Positions 22,501 to 31,179 of a DNA stretch of 44,607 bases are shown here, in pieces; the first letter of the stretch is position 1, and each line of letters opens with the position of its first letter. Source of the DNA: a virus. Position numbers and translations under genes: made by a program. The notes below the pieces were generated by a model. The model searched no databases. It was not told where the DNA came from and saw nothing but the letters and a program-made list of their open reading frames with translations. The DNA is taken from positions 1-44,607 of IMG/VR virus record IMGVR_UViG_3300038435_000021; one strand, written 5' to 3'.

Positions 22501-22898
22501 TCACCAGCGGCACGCCCAGCAATGCTCCCAGCAATCATCGTTGCGGGGTTGCCCCCGAGTGCACCAAGGGCAGTGCCCGCCACTTGAGCTATGGGTGCGA
22601 TGGCCCGACGTGGGTCAGTGAGCCCCTCAGCAATAGGCTGCAGGACTCCCCGTGCAACGGCCTTTACTGCTGCCACAGGGGCATAGGCGACATCCTTTGC
22701 AATCTCACCCCAGGGCTTTTCCGCCTCTGCCTTGAGTCCTTCTTTTGCGGCACCGTAGAGGAGCCCAGGAAGCTCTGATGCCGCAACGTGAGCCATGGGG
22801 TGGGACTTTTTATCCTCCTCCCCCTCTTCGTCAACTTGTAGAATAGAGGTAGGGATTTCCCTTTTCTTCTTGTTCAAGTACTCTTCCAGTGCACCCAT
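19515..22898 (-). CDS. Large internal virion / ejection-type protein (1127 aa)
   Basis: A very large late protein, last in the late operon, as usual for internal virion proteins of short-tailed phages. The N-terminal 200 residues hold Ala/Gly-rich segments that may insert in membranes (IAQVAGTALGALGGNPATMI; GSVIGQVAGGAARGALR). A long helical charged middle follows. A C-terminal part contains LNVAMKPAFHALNASQSFL and HMMMYKSFSINYGNYIANL, like the large-polyvalent-protein-associated domains found at the ends of such proteins. No transglycosylase motif was seen. It probably travels with the DNA into the cell. AAGGA precedes the ATG. Confidence 0.75.
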   Translation of the reverse strand: MGALEEYLNKKKREIPTSILQVDEEGEEDKKSHPMAHVAASELPGLLYGAAKEGLKAEAEKPWGEIAKDVAYAPVAAVKAVARGVLQPIAEGLTDPRRAIAPIAQVAGTALGALGGNPATMIAGSIAGRAAGEAVESWIFNRPLLNAESALETVGASFGSVIGQVAGGAARGALRTSGKIAASDAGRTLAPTTITRPELPTVPGQVEVEGASMTAIMARRQSYAEQVRAEATNTPVYNFTRVNAPNSPYKTVYDVVKYQVDNGEDVAVATKLALQHEIQKRTALDEAARIAGTPVADSKELLRLRAEVSRITNNEELAKINNTPQQLTTYQGKVAKGMKTEGTIDGALAEELARFNDDTLKSLPDYLHQDVDTFRRMVEVLPEATQQPLLKAGEKIVGPGVFRKFQRLQYALRKHNDPHLTHTADMLVAADETHKGMVQHFVQKSRDFFKANPLGDVDKVYLQTLERNEPLFMALKQLDGPVQNPQQVVSHLDTVLQGHGVAVDEVPQLLKAYGTIRGWQREVGDPMYTLGLKLAKDAGTLPPIRPTYFTSTFTEKAQLDELKDQLVAIDTLAKKTPNGPLAQRYAESREILKQKIAIGQKAVDAEASKLRNWKFVLNRDETPLPTSVFAAELQKKKGTQGIGLNIEEASEHYVHNMAKKIVYDRLRESGDATIKAWMDAAMKKGGDVKAIHSTARFVQNAILDQTGTRRAVAMQRIMDTLESSPLTKGIAPHMDKALKTITSSHYLLNVAMKPAFHALNASQSFLTLMPLVDTESFSQGIMKALLDYPNAYKEAADAGALAEGLNQLWKDSPGETGITRAIDASLPVKFGQKIENINRVIAFQAGKHNAEINGITGHAALKRGVDVSTESNFLYSAAYRPQIMNTPIPAHMMMYKSFSINYGNYIANLVRKGETSRVAAALAATFAMSGTTGLPLYSWVRGAAASQGIVLPEVKPLDEMTGVELQGADAPWPLLPMRVDDMAGPIGNLAIDAGRALMSGEEQDWATVGKDIVGGGVMNVAQGVAEIARGGRTYGPGGRLRSERTPEQIGLSMVGFGPNQGKLNYQARTNISIAAQAKDALALRRAVEESQGKGVRNQRDLIAATRSKVRRGENESIIGQMFGYDRK

Positions 22899-22907
22899 AG
22901 TGGTTCC

Positions 22908-24785
22908 TTACTCCTGACTAGCTCTTCGTGACTCCAGCTTGCGTGCAATCTTGTCGATGAGGTCAAGCTGGTCACGAGTCAATGGTTTGTCCTCTTTCAG
23001 CTTGAGATAGGCTCCAAGTGGGGTGCCCTCAAGTGCTTTGGCAATGCGCCCGTATGTGTCCACCCCTGCCCAATGGTCAGCACGGGCTTTTCTGTCATTG
23101 GCTTCTGCCTTTGCTTTGTAGGCACTAAATAACTCGGAAAGTGCCGACACGGCGCGCTTTGCTGGTGACCCACCTTTCGCCCACAACTCCGCCTCCTCCT
23201 TACGGGGGCGCACCGCCATAACCGCTCGACGCTCTTCCAACGCTGTGGGCATCACCGGCCCCTCTTTGCTGGTGATAGGAAGAGTGCTCACCGTCCCACC
23301 TCTCCCCCCACTTGGTTTCTTGTCCGTAAACCACATCCCAAGCCCCTCAAGTGCCTGCTCAAATGTTGAGGGTCTCCGTACTGACTCTTTCTTTGTCACG
23401 GGAGCCGCACCCCGACCCTGTCTGGTCACGGTGCGTGTCGCCTGTGGTTTAACAATCTGCTCCCACACCGTGCCCTCAGGGATGAGTGACTCACGTTGTA
23501 CCGATGGCTCATCTTGAGTAGGTTGTTCAGAAGTTAAATCATTTAACTTTTGCCCCTGACGCACCCCACCTTGGCTCATCACATCTTGTCTCACCCCACC
23601 TTGTGCTATCCCGCCTTGCGCCACTCCACGTGGTACACTAGGGGTGGGTATCACAGTGGCGCTTGTTCCGAGTGCTGCGTCAATGGTGGACACTGCCCCT
23701 AACGCTTTGGCTCGCTCCTTCTCATACTCATTGCGCATTGTTTGTCGCTGGGGCCATTGGTCATGGGCAAGCTGGGTTGCTTGCGTCCTGGTTGCGCCAA
23801 AGTCTACGCCCTCAAGAGGAGGGCGCATGAGGTTTGTGTTGTTACGAATCTGAGCATTAATGAGGGTATTGTGGATATGCTCAGTGTACTTTTCCAGCTT
23901 GTCGAAAGACGTATCATCCTTCGCCAAGTCCTCCAGTGTTTGTGATAATGTGGCAACCTTTCGTGTTTCCTCATCAAATGAGGTTGGGTCAGTCGATGAG
24001 AGAATCTGCGCACGGGTGACCGGGTCCATTTGTTTCGCACGTGCCGTACGCAAATTGAGTTCCTTCACTTGCTTCCCACGTTGCTCATCTTCTGCCTTGA
24101 GCAAGTCCTCTTGTTCCTTCTTGCTCCGGTCCTTATACCATGCGTCCATCTGATTCAACGTGTGGGCACGGCGTGTTTGCTTCCACACTGCGTCTTCTTG
24201 CGCCTTCGCTGCCTTCCCCGCCGCAATGTACGTATCCCGCCTCTTTGCCGCTACGATCTCAGGACTCACCCCATAGTAGTCGGCAATCTCTTGGTCACGT
24301 ACACCATCCTCATCAAGGTTGGCGCGCTTTGTCTGCCTGAAGGACATCGTGTTGGGATCTACGATAATGTCCTTGCGCAACCCGTCCAGTTGTGGCGCTT
24401 CATTCGCTACAGCCTCCCATGGTTTCCCATAGAAGGACTCATCACGGGCAAGTTGCTGACGTAAGTTGCTCATGCCCTGTGCGGCAAGTTGTCGAGAACT
24501 GCGCAACTGCTGAATGGCATCGCGCCGTGCTTGGGTCTCCTGTGCTGTGGCCGCATTCTGTTTGCGTTCTGCCAGAACTCTCAGTGCGGCCCCAGAGGGG
24601 AGCATGTCGAGGGTCTCAGTGTAGTAGTCCTGCTGGTCTACTTGGCCGGGAATCTGGGAGAGGCGCTCTTGTAATGACAGCTCTACATTACCCTCTTCAT
24701 TTTGCCTCTCCGTGTTGAGGGTGCTCATATCGTCATTATACTTACGTCGTAGGCGTTCCAAGACATCGTCACTCAAGGTAGCCAT
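22908..24785 (-). CDS. Internal virion-type coiled-coil protein (625 aa)
   Basis: Mostly helical and charged: Gln/Arg-rich coiled coil in the first 110 residues (ARRDAIQQLRSSRQLAAQG), further helices, then a short tandem repeat of about 6 residues (GVAQGGIAQGGVRQ) around residues 382-408. The C-terminus is helical (KLKEDKPLTRDQLDLIDKIA). No enzymatic motif was seen. Position between two other internal-virion-type genes suggests a virion core component. Its ATG overlaps the stop of the preceding gene (TAATG). An exact 15-bp site falls in codons for KLNDLTS. Confidence 0.68.
   Translation of the reverse strand: MATLSDDVLERLRRKYNDDMSTLNTERQNEEGNVELSLQERLSQIPGQVDQQDYYTETLDMLPSGAALRVLAERKQNAATAQETQARRDAIQQLRSSRQLAAQGMSNLRQQLARDESFYGKPWEAVANEAPQLDGLRKDIIVDPNTMSFRQTKRANLDEDGVRDQEIADYYGVSPEIVAAKRRDTYIAAGKAAKAQEDAVWKQTRRAHTLNQMDAWYKDRSKKEQEDLLKAEDEQRGKQVKELNLRTARAKQMDPVTRAQILSSTDPTSFDEETRKVATLSQTLEDLAKDDTSFDKLEKYTEHIHNTLINAQIRNNTNLMRPPLEGVDFGATRTQATQLAHDQWPQRQTMRNEYEKERAKALGAVSTIDAALGTSATVIPTPSVPRGVAQGGIAQGGVRQDVMSQGGVRQGQKLNDLTSEQPTQDEPSVQRESLIPEGTVWEQIVKPQATRTVTRQGRGAAPVTKKESVRRPSTFEQALEGLGMWFTDKKPSGGRGGTVSTLPITSKEGPVMPTALEERRAVMAVRPRKEEAELWAKGGSPAKRAVSALSELFSAYKAKAEANDRKARADHWAGVDTYGRIAKALEGTPLGAYLKLKEDKPLTRDQLDLIDKIARKLESRRASQE
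23533..23547 (+). repeat. 15-bp genome-wide site, copy 9 (exact), inside a gene
   Basis: GTTAAATCATTTAAC within the internal virion gene, read on the minus strand as Leu-Asn-Asp-Leu-Thr just after the tandem repeat. Its central base is opposite to most copies relative to transcription. Confidence 0.9.
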
Positions 24786-25378
24786 TAGAACCAGTCTCCT
24801 CTCACAAACCGTTGCTCACCAGGTGAGTACGATGAGGTGTTGGTGGCCGGGGCCTTGTTCAGGTTTGCGGCCATTTGCCGTGTCTCCAGGTCGATGAGGC
24901 GCTGCTTGAGTCGCCGGGCACGTTCATTGTCCTTGGTCATAGAGTTGCGCATGGTCATTTCAGATGAGAGCACGTTGCGTCGGGCATCATGTTCCATTTG
25001 GTCAAGTGCTAGGTCCCCTGCGTCACTGGTGTTTGGGGCACCAAGGATACCACGTGGTGCAATCACATCCACCATGGGATCTTTCCCTTCCAGTGCGTCG
25101 AGCACCGCTTGACCACCCCCAGCTTTTGCTAACTCCTGTTCCTGCATTTCTCCAATGTTGCGCCCAGTGGCAATAAGGGAGTTGGCAGTGCCACTGCCCC
25201 ACAGTGCGTCACCCCACGTGCGCCCACTACCCTGGAGTTGGGCAATACGTTGCGCCTCTTCAAGGCGTTTGCGTAATACATCACGCTGGGCATTGCCCTG
25301 AAGGCGCTGCACATCGTCCCGCATACGTGCGTTACGGTCTGAGGCGAACACATCTTCAGCAAGGTAATTAGTAGCCAC
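24785..25378 (-). CDS. Hypothetical virion-associated protein (197 aa)
   Basis: Function not recognised. The protein is helical and charged with Arg/Gln-rich parts (QRLQGNAQRDVLRKRLEEAQ; RARRLKQRLIDLETRQMA), like small internal or core proteins of podoviruses. It lies between the 330-aa repeat protein and the 625-aa coiled-coil protein and overlaps both, indicating coupled synthesis in fixed ratio. It has no membrane segment. Confidence 0.65.
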   Translation of the reverse strand: MATNYLAEDVFASDRNARMRDDVQRLQGNAQRDVLRKRLEEAQRIAQLQGSGRTWGDALWGSGTANSLIATGRNIGEMQEQELAKAGGGQAVLDALEGKDPMVDVIAPRGILGAPNTSDAGDLALDQMEHDARRNVLSSEMTMRNSMTKDNERARRLKQRLIDLETRQMAANLNKAPATNTSSYSPGEQRFVRGDWF

Positions 25379-26360
25379 GATTCACCATCCCACCTTTCTT
25401 CATGCGCTGCATTGCTTCCCAAATGTCCGGTCTCACGTTGCCCGGATTACGTGGGATTGACTGTGAGGGGAGACCCAGGGCATTAAGTCGTGACCCTATC
25501 CCACTTTCAGGGACCACGCCAATCTCATACCCTTGGATGCTGATAGCCAGCATGTCTTTCAGGCGTTGAAAGTTGGCCTCTTGTTCAGCCAGTGAGAGCT
25601 TCTTTGCAATCTGCTCAATTTGCTGTTGGGCTTGTTGGCTTGAAGTTGCAAATTGTCGGTCTTGTTGTGAACTTGATGTGCCGAACTGTCGGTCTTGTTG
25701 GGCAAGCTGTTTGTTCTGCTGCTCTTGGGTCATAGCAAACTGACGTTCATCACGACCACCAGCTACATCGAACTGACGTTGCGCTTCTTTCAGTTTGGCA
25801 AGGTCAAGGTCGGTGTTCTTCCCAAGCTCCCGCTCGCTCAGAGTGAGTCGGCGCTCATCTAGCCCCCTCTGTGTGTCAATCCCATATCGCGTGATGTCTT
25901 GCCCGCGCTGGGCCGTCGCAGTGTTGGCGTCAAGCTCACGCTGCCCCAAGGCCAGTCGGTCAGCAGCGGTGGCCTTCTCTGTGTCGATGCCATACCGTGT
26001 GATGTCCTGTCCACGTTGGGCAGTCTCATTGCCCATGAGTGCTTTGTCCAGGTCCACCCCGAGTTGTCGCGCCTCACTCCCCAGCTTGAGCGCTAGGTCA
26101 CCTTGCTGTTGGGCAAAGGCACTTGCAGCATCCGACTCAAGCTGTGTGGCAGTGCTCCCCATTGCGCCGGAGAACACCCCTTGTCCACTAGCCACAGCCC
26201 GGCCACGGGCTTGGCCCAGTGCGGCATCCTTGCGCCGGTTGAGTGAGTCCTGGATGGCGCGCAAGGTGGACGCGGCTCCGGGTGAGTTGAGTGGGTTTTG
26301 TGACAATGCAGCAAGCTCTGCTTGCCGCGCCTTCAGTCCGTCAATTGCGCTGGTTGCCAT
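25368..26360 (-). CDS. Repeat-containing helical virion protein (330 aa)
   Basis: A central direct repeat is evident: TAQRGQDITRYGIDT occurs twice, about 37 residues apart, each followed by a leucine/arginine helix (ADRLALGQRELDANT; DERRLTLSERELGKN). Later QDRQFGTSSSQ and QDRQFATSSQQ form a second short repeat. The C-terminus ends PNVRPDIWEAMQRMKKGG-like. Such Gln-rich helical repeats suit a structural core or ejection protein, but no family is recognised. It starts ATG at 26360, coupled to the gene before by a 1-bp overlap. Confidence 0.65.
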   Translation of the reverse strand: MATSAIDGLKARQAELAALSQNPLNSPGAASTLRAIQDSLNRRKDAALGQARGRAVASGQGVFSGAMGSTATQLESDAASAFAQQQGDLALKLGSEARQLGVDLDKALMGNETAQRGQDITRYGIDTEKATAADRLALGQRELDANTATAQRGQDITRYGIDTQRGLDERRLTLSERELGKNTDLDLAKLKEAQRQFDVAGGRDERQFAMTQEQQNKQLAQQDRQFGTSSSQQDRQFATSSQQAQQQIEQIAKKLSLAEQEANFQRLKDMLAISIQGYEIGVVPESGIGSRLNALGLPSQSIPRNPGNVRPDIWEAMQRMKKGGMVNRGY

Positions 26361-26971
26361 TATTGTAACCGTGTCGTCTTTCTGGTGCTCATGGTTTGGT
26401 ATGAGTACCCTATATAGGTAACATCAAAGTCCGAAGACCCATTCACCGTGAACTTGATGTAGAACTGCCGTGCCCTGATGGTCAAGTCTACGTGGCACTG
26501 TGGAAGCAATTGCGTCACTGTGCGTGTCACGGTGTTGGTTGCGTCATCTACATCCGTCAAAGTAATGGTCACAGTGATGCCTGATGATGGTGGGGGTGTC
26601 CGCAGTGACCACTTGATCTCCTGTGTTCGCTTCATGGTTGCGGCCACATTGGTCTCATCCACTGGTGGGAGTGCTGACGTGCACAAGGTGACTGGAAGTG
26701 GGACTCCGTTGTCCGTGTGGATCTTTTCATCCAACCGATAGATAAACCCTGTGTTCCCCACGAGCACCCGGTTTGTGTCCGTCTGAGATTGATACAAGAA
26801 CAGACTGTCAGCATCCAAGCCCCACGTTGACCACCGTGTTGGCACTGGCTTCACATCATCGTGGGCCACTACCGCCACATTGAGAGAGGACACATCTGTA
26901 TTCACGTCAGGTTGGGTGAGCACATCCGTGCCCAAGTCTACACTAAAGAAAAAGCCAGGTATGTTTGCCAT
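26360..26971 (-). CDS. Hypothetical tail-associated beta protein (203 aa)
   Basis: Function not recognised. The protein is rich in Thr, Val and Asp with alternating strands (GITVTITLTDVDDATNTVTR; CHVDLTIRARQFYIKFTVNG), suggesting a beta-sandwich. It begins MANIPGFFFSVDLG and has no signal peptide. It follows the large adhesin-like gene by 3 bp, so it may be a tail-fibre accessory, cap or distal tail piece. Confidence 0.6.
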   Translation of the reverse strand: MANIPGFFFSVDLGTDVLTQPDVNTDVSSLNVAVVAHDDVKPVPTRWSTWGLDADSLFLYQSQTDTNRVLVGNTGFIYRLDEKIHTDNGVPLPVTLCTSALPPVDETNVAATMKRTQEIKWSLRTPPPSSGITVTITLTDVDDATNTVTRTVTQLLPQCHVDLTIRARQFYIKFTVNGSSDFDVTYIGYSYQTMSTRKTTRLQ

Positions 26972-26974
26972 AGG

Positions 26975-29782
26975 TTACAGTGCTGTGAGCACCATCCTTC
27001 CTGTGCCCGTATTCGCTCCCTTGTCATACAACTCAGAGCCTGAGGCCATGGTTTGTACAGTATATCTCCATAAGTACCGGCCCCCATAGAGGACGTACAC
27101 TTGCCCATTCATCACCCCCACCCCTGTCGCCTCTAAGGTGCTCCGGTCACTGTTGGTTGTGGACGCAATAAACGCACCACTTGTGCTGTACCGAGCCACC
27201 GTGCGCGACCCACCACTCACTGCTGTAATCACATACAGCTCTTCACGTACGCTGTCCCACGCAATGGCCGCAATGGTGAGGCCGCTCAAGTTGGTCACGG
27301 TGGTGATGGTACTATACACATTGCCATAGATGTCGATGTCGTAAATACGAATATCACTCGTACTCCCGTCGCATATCCACATACGAGTCGCATCACGAGC
27401 GACCACGTTCTTTGAACCTGTGGTCTGTGTGGGTAGTGTGAAGGCCGTCGTAGTCGCAGCAAGTGAGGCACTGGTGGCCCCTGTGGTCACTAAGGTCACC
27501 GTCTTCACTGCTTGGCTTGCGGAACTGAGGAAGTACACGGTAGTCGGTGTGAGCATGACCATCCTGTCCCATTCACTCGCAGTGCCTGCACTCGACACGG
27601 TGTGTCCGCTCAGCGCTGTGCTAGCGCGGAAGCGCACCGTACTTGCGCCGTCGTTGGTGATGACCACGGTGGCCGCATACGGGAGTGAATATGACAAGTC
27701 TGTGTACGTTTCTCCACCGGTGGCAAGGGTGCCCGAGGTTGCGCCGGTAGCCAGGTCGTAGCCTTGATAGGTGCCCGTCTTGATGTACCGAAACCACCCA
27801 GTGGTCGCTGTTGGGTTGAGGAAGAGTGCCCGCGCATAGTGCTTGCCAGTTAAATCATTTAACGCAGCAGTGATGGTGTAGACCGCTCTCACGTACTTGG
27901 ACTCATAGGCCCCGAGCCCAAAGGCGAGGGGAAGGAGCACCCCCTTGTCATCGTACAGGGTCCAGCGCTCATAGTTGACCGTTGTATCCCCTGCATACCG
28001 TGCTGATGTCACAAGCGGCGCAATCTCCAACGGGGTTGGGGTGTTGTTTCTCACAATCAACGCACGCTCCACCGTGCGGGCACCTGAGAGCTTCTCAGCC
28101 GGGAACGGCACACTGAGAGTAGACTCCGTGGTGGTCTCTGCATTGGTGTCGACATCAACATAGGACACGTTGGCATTCACATATTGCCCTATGGGGTGTG
28201 CCGCATACCAGTCACACGTTGCTGGGCCACCGTTGTCATTCAACGTGATCCACACCCCTTTGCACGTGACCGGAGTGGCGAATGAGAAGGCACTAATGAA
28301 CACCCGCGTATGTGGTGGGGTGTAGGAGGCCCGTAAGGTCCAGGTCCCATTCGTCGGTGCGGTCGTATCATCACTGGTATATACGCTAATCACAGGCGCA
28401 CTGGTCAGAGAGCTGATGGAGCACTTGTAGTCAATGCGTTGAAAGCGCATGGTGTACGGGAAGGTCCATCGTATGCCGTCGACCGTGACCTTGTTACTTC
28501 CCGTGTTGGTCATATCCCCATCCAAGATGAGCGTTTCCGTGGTGGTCATGGCCGCTGTGCTCGGGGATGAGACACCAGTGGTCTTGCGCCACTGTGTGCC
28601 GTCATATGCGGGTGTTTGTCGTAGTGCGGTGATGTCTTCCGCTTGATCAACACCAGCGACTACGAACAAGTTGGACGAAGTGTTCACGTACCCTGGGGCA
28701 CTGGCAGAAAGGTAGTAACTTCCTGGAGTGGTTACTGTGAGGTTGGAGAACGTTGCAACTCCCGCCACTGCTGTTGCGGTCAACGTGCCCGTGAGGGCAC
28801 TAGGGTTGCCCGGCATTGACAGTGTAACTACTCCGGTGAAATTGACATTTGTTGCTTGTGCTGCATTCCGAGCTGTGACCACAATAGAGCCCAGTGCTGA
28901 GCCCGTCGTGTATGAGCTTGACGGGGGCGTAGTGAACGCAAGGTGTGTTTGTGGTGCAGTGTAGGTGGTATCCCCTGTCCATTGTGTAGTCCGCGAATGC
29001 CCTCCTATGACTGCGTCACCTGTCCCTGAGTACCCACTCACGGAGAATGCGTAAAGTCCTGCACTTGTAGTTAGGGGAAATTGATATGTAATAGAACAAC
29101 GGCCATCTACAATGTTAATTGTGTGGCTTGAAGCCGTCGTTGCGCCTATGGTAAATGGCACCGCTGCACCCCCACTGACATTCCTACACGACAACGTAGC
29201 AGTTCCGGTGGTACCAGCAACACGCCCCTGTATGGCCGAAGTCCACAACGACTCTATGTGGACTACCATGGTGTAGTTTGTGGCAAGCTGCATGTACGGC
29301 ACTGGGTGTTCTACAAATTGGAAATACGTACGTTGGGGAATGGGTAAAGCTGGATTGCGCGCGAGAAAGGGTGTCTGAGATGGGTACCCATTAACCGGAG
29401 ACCCGCTCCCTACTGAGTCGGTTGCTGTGGTAACAGTTAATACACAGGTGTTTATGGTAACAGAAAATGTTCTTCCTGATTCAAACACTACGCTAGTGGT
29501 GACATCAGCGAGTGAAGCGTACCTATGTGATGTGATTGTGGCAGAAAGTGTGCCCGTGGCGGAACATTGCACAGGCACGTAGAACCCCCCAAACACCAAG
29601 TAACCTACAACAAAAGAAGTAGGGGGGACTTCTGGCCCAAGAGAGCCAGAAAGGGTGAGGGACATTGAGACTACATAGTCTGTGCTCGTAGGGGCTGTAC
29701 CTGTTAGCGAAAGCTGCAGTGTCGTGGGCGGTGATAGAGGGGGTAGGGTGAGGGGGGTACTCAAGGTGCGGGTAAAGCTCAT
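26975..29782 (-). CDS. Large tail adhesin with Ig-like and propeller-like domains (935 aa)
   Basis: The N-terminal half contains several Thr/Ser-rich beta domains. Residues of about 300-370 match the Ig-like pattern NFTGVVTLSMPGNPSALTGT ... GVATFSNLTVTTPGSYYLSA seen in bacterial invasin-like and phage tail proteins. The C-terminal third has blade-like repeats (IAAIAWDSVREELYVITA; MNGQVYVLYGGRYLWRYTV), like a beta propeller. There is no membrane segment and few Lys. Its place between tail-tubular-like and internal virion genes makes it the best receptor-binding candidate. An exact 15-bp site is read as LNDLT. No enzymatic depolymerase motif is visible. Confidence 0.7.
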   Translation of the reverse strand: MSFTRTLSTPLTLPPLSPPTTLQLSLTGTAPTSTDYVVSMSLTLSGSLGPEVPPTSFVVGYLVFGGFYVPVQCSATGTLSATITSHRYASLADVTTSVVFESGRTFSVTINTCVLTVTTATDSVGSGSPVNGYPSQTPFLARNPALPIPQRTYFQFVEHPVPYMQLATNYTMVVHIESLWTSAIQGRVAGTTGTATLSCRNVSGGAAVPFTIGATTASSHTINIVDGRCSITYQFPLTTSAGLYAFSVSGYSGTGDAVIGGHSRTTQWTGDTTYTAPQTHLAFTTPPSSSYTTGSALGSIVVTARNAAQATNVNFTGVVTLSMPGNPSALTGTLTATAVAGVATFSNLTVTTPGSYYLSASAPGYVNTSSNLFVVAGVDQAEDITALRQTPAYDGTQWRKTTGVSSPSTAAMTTTETLILDGDMTNTGSNKVTVDGIRWTFPYTMRFQRIDYKCSISSLTSAPVISVYTSDDTTAPTNGTWTLRASYTPPHTRVFISAFSFATPVTCKGVWITLNDNGGPATCDWYAAHPIGQYVNANVSYVDVDTNAETTTESTLSVPFPAEKLSGARTVERALIVRNNTPTPLEIAPLVTSARYAGDTTVNYERWTLYDDKGVLLPLAFGLGAYESKYVRAVYTITAALNDLTGKHYARALFLNPTATTGWFRYIKTGTYQGYDLATGATSGTLATGGETYTDLSYSLPYAATVVITNDGASTVRFRASTALSGHTVSSAGTASEWDRMVMLTPTTVYFLSSASQAVKTVTLVTTGATSASLAATTTAFTLPTQTTGSKNVVARDATRMWICDGSTSDIRIYDIDIYGNVYSTITTVTNLSGLTIAAIAWDSVREELYVITAVSGGSRTVARYSTSGAFIASTTNSDRSTLEATGVGVMNGQVYVLYGGRYLWRYTVQTMASGSELYDKGANTGTGRMVLTAL
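27849..27863 (+). repeat. 15-bp genome-wide site, copy 10 (exact), inside the adhesin gene
   Basis: GTTAAATCATTTAAC, read on the minus strand as Leu-Asn-Asp-Leu-Thr within the adhesin. Like the copy at 23533, the central base is reversed relative to most copies. Confidence 0.9.
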
Positions 29783-29783
29783 A

Positions 29784-31148
29784 TTAGGTGGTCACCTTTC
29801 CTTTGCCGACAAATATCCATCGCTTGTTGTCTCTATCAGGGCACGATACCGCACCTTGTGTGAAGTCAAGTTGCTGATACAACCTGTCAATGTCTTGCGA
29901 CACTGGGCGAATGACTAAGTCAGGTTGTGACGGGTTCAGGTCCCGCACGATCTCATACACTCTGTCTTTGGCCGCAAAGAGTACCCGGTTGTCCATAATG
30001 ACCACGCACCCCTGGTTCGCGACACCTAGCCCACTGTAGTCTGCTGCCACCATCAAGGGGGCAATGCGCCTATCCTCAGTGTCGGTGAGGTCGCCCCGCA
30101 CACTCCACACTCCAAACTGTTGAAACACCACCACCCACTCATAAAACGACACAATGGCCGTGATACTTGTGCCCCCGCTATCTGGAAACTTGAGCGCATT
30201 ACTTGCTGCCCAGTTCTCCGGCTTGGGGTAGAGCCCAGCGGTGTCAAGCCCGATGTCACTCCAGTATAACACATTGCTACTGGGCACCACACCGACCAAC
30301 CGGCCTTGGTGTGCGGTGAGCAACTTGAACTTCCCAGGGGGCACCGCGTTAATGCCCAGCGTGGGAATAGGTGTGCCAGCAGTGACAAGAGCGTCGGTCA
30401 AGTTGTCCACAATGGTTGACGCCAGTAACACGGGGGTGGTGTTAATACGGAAGTATGCACTTCCCCCCACCGCTGTTCCATACAGATTCCAGTGCGTCAC
30501 TTGTGGGTCTGTGCCCGGTACGGTGGGTGCACTGAACGTCCCATCTTCAGCAGCATATATCACGCTGCGTACCGACGTGGGCTCACTCTCGACACTCCCC
30601 GTTGCACTACTACTGACCAGCGTGGCCTTGTACAACCGCGTGCCCGTGATACTACCAGCGGCGAGCGAGGGTGCACCGAGTGTGGTAGGCGCCACTACAC
30701 CCATGCGGAAAAGAGCCGTGCCATTGTACTTTACATTCTCATCCGTGCCGTTCACGATGTACAGCATCCCGTTGATATGGACAAACTGACATACTGCCCC
30801 AGTGCGGGTGGTGGTAAACCCGCTCGCTGGGTACGAGGTGCTCAAGTCTACCGGATCACCACCGGTAATGGGGAGCTTCTGCACCTTATCCCCACACACG
30901 ACAATAAGCTCATCCTCAGTGGATGTCTTGAAGATGTTGATCCCATACACTGTGCGCCCGTTGGATGATCCACACTGGACTGCGTTAAGTTGCGTCAGTC
31001 CTGGTCTGGTGCGCACCATACCCGAGTCCACTACCATGTTATGGGCAATGCTCAGGTATTGTGGGGCAAGTGCAGGTGGAGCATTGCGGTTCTGGTAAAT
31101 ACCATAGAACCCTTCACTGAGTTCCCCATACTTTGTTCGTTCAGGCAC
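29784..31148 (-). CDS. Tail tubular / nozzle-like protein (about 454 aa)
   Basis: A beta-rich protein whose early motif VVDSGMVRTRPGLTQL resembles the R-P-G box of podovirus tail tubular protein B or stabilisation proteins. Later blade-like units (LLTAHQGRLVGVVPSSNVLY; FYEWVVVFQQFGVWSVRG; IMDNRVLFAAKDRVYEIV) suggest a propeller, as in the tail nozzle. The frame is open to a TTG at 31160 with no ribosome binding site; the GTG at 31148 has GGAG six bases upstream and is preferred. A 15-bp site lies just upstream, between this gene and the adaptor gene. Confidence 0.75.
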   Translation of the reverse strand: MPERTKYGELSEGFYGIYQNRNAPPALAPQYLSIAHNMVVDSGMVRTRPGLTQLNAVQCGSSNGRTVYGINIFKTSTEDELIVVCGDKVQKLPITGGDPVDLSTSYPASGFTTTRTGAVCQFVHINGMLYIVNGTDENVKYNGTALFRMGVVAPTTLGAPSLAAGSITGTRLYKATLVSSSATGSVESEPTSVRSVIYAAEDGTFSAPTVPGTDPQVTHWNLYGTAVGGSAYFRINTTPVLLASTIVDNLTDALVTAGTPIPTLGINAVPPGKFKLLTAHQGRLVGVVPSSNVLYWSDIGLDTAGLYPKPENWAASNALKFPDSGGTSITAIVSFYEWVVVFQQFGVWSVRGDLTDTEDRRIAPLMVAADYSGLGVANQGCVVIMDNRVLFAAKDRVYEIVRDLNPSQPDLVIRPVSQDIDRLYQQLDFTQGAVSCPDRDNKRWIFVGKGKVTT

Positions 31149-31162
31149 ACTATTCTCCAATT

Positions 31163-31177
31163 GTTAAATGATTTAAC
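31163..31177 (-). repeat. 15-bp genome-wide site, copy 11 (exact)
   Basis: GTTAAATGATTTAAC fills almost the whole gap between the adaptor gene stop (31180) and the next start (31148). Confidence 0.9.
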
Positions 31178-31179
31178 TT

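Noticed and set aside
31149-31160. TTG at 31160 as start of the nozzle-like protein
   Set aside because: No ribosome binding site upstream; the GTG at 31148 has GGAG at proper distance.
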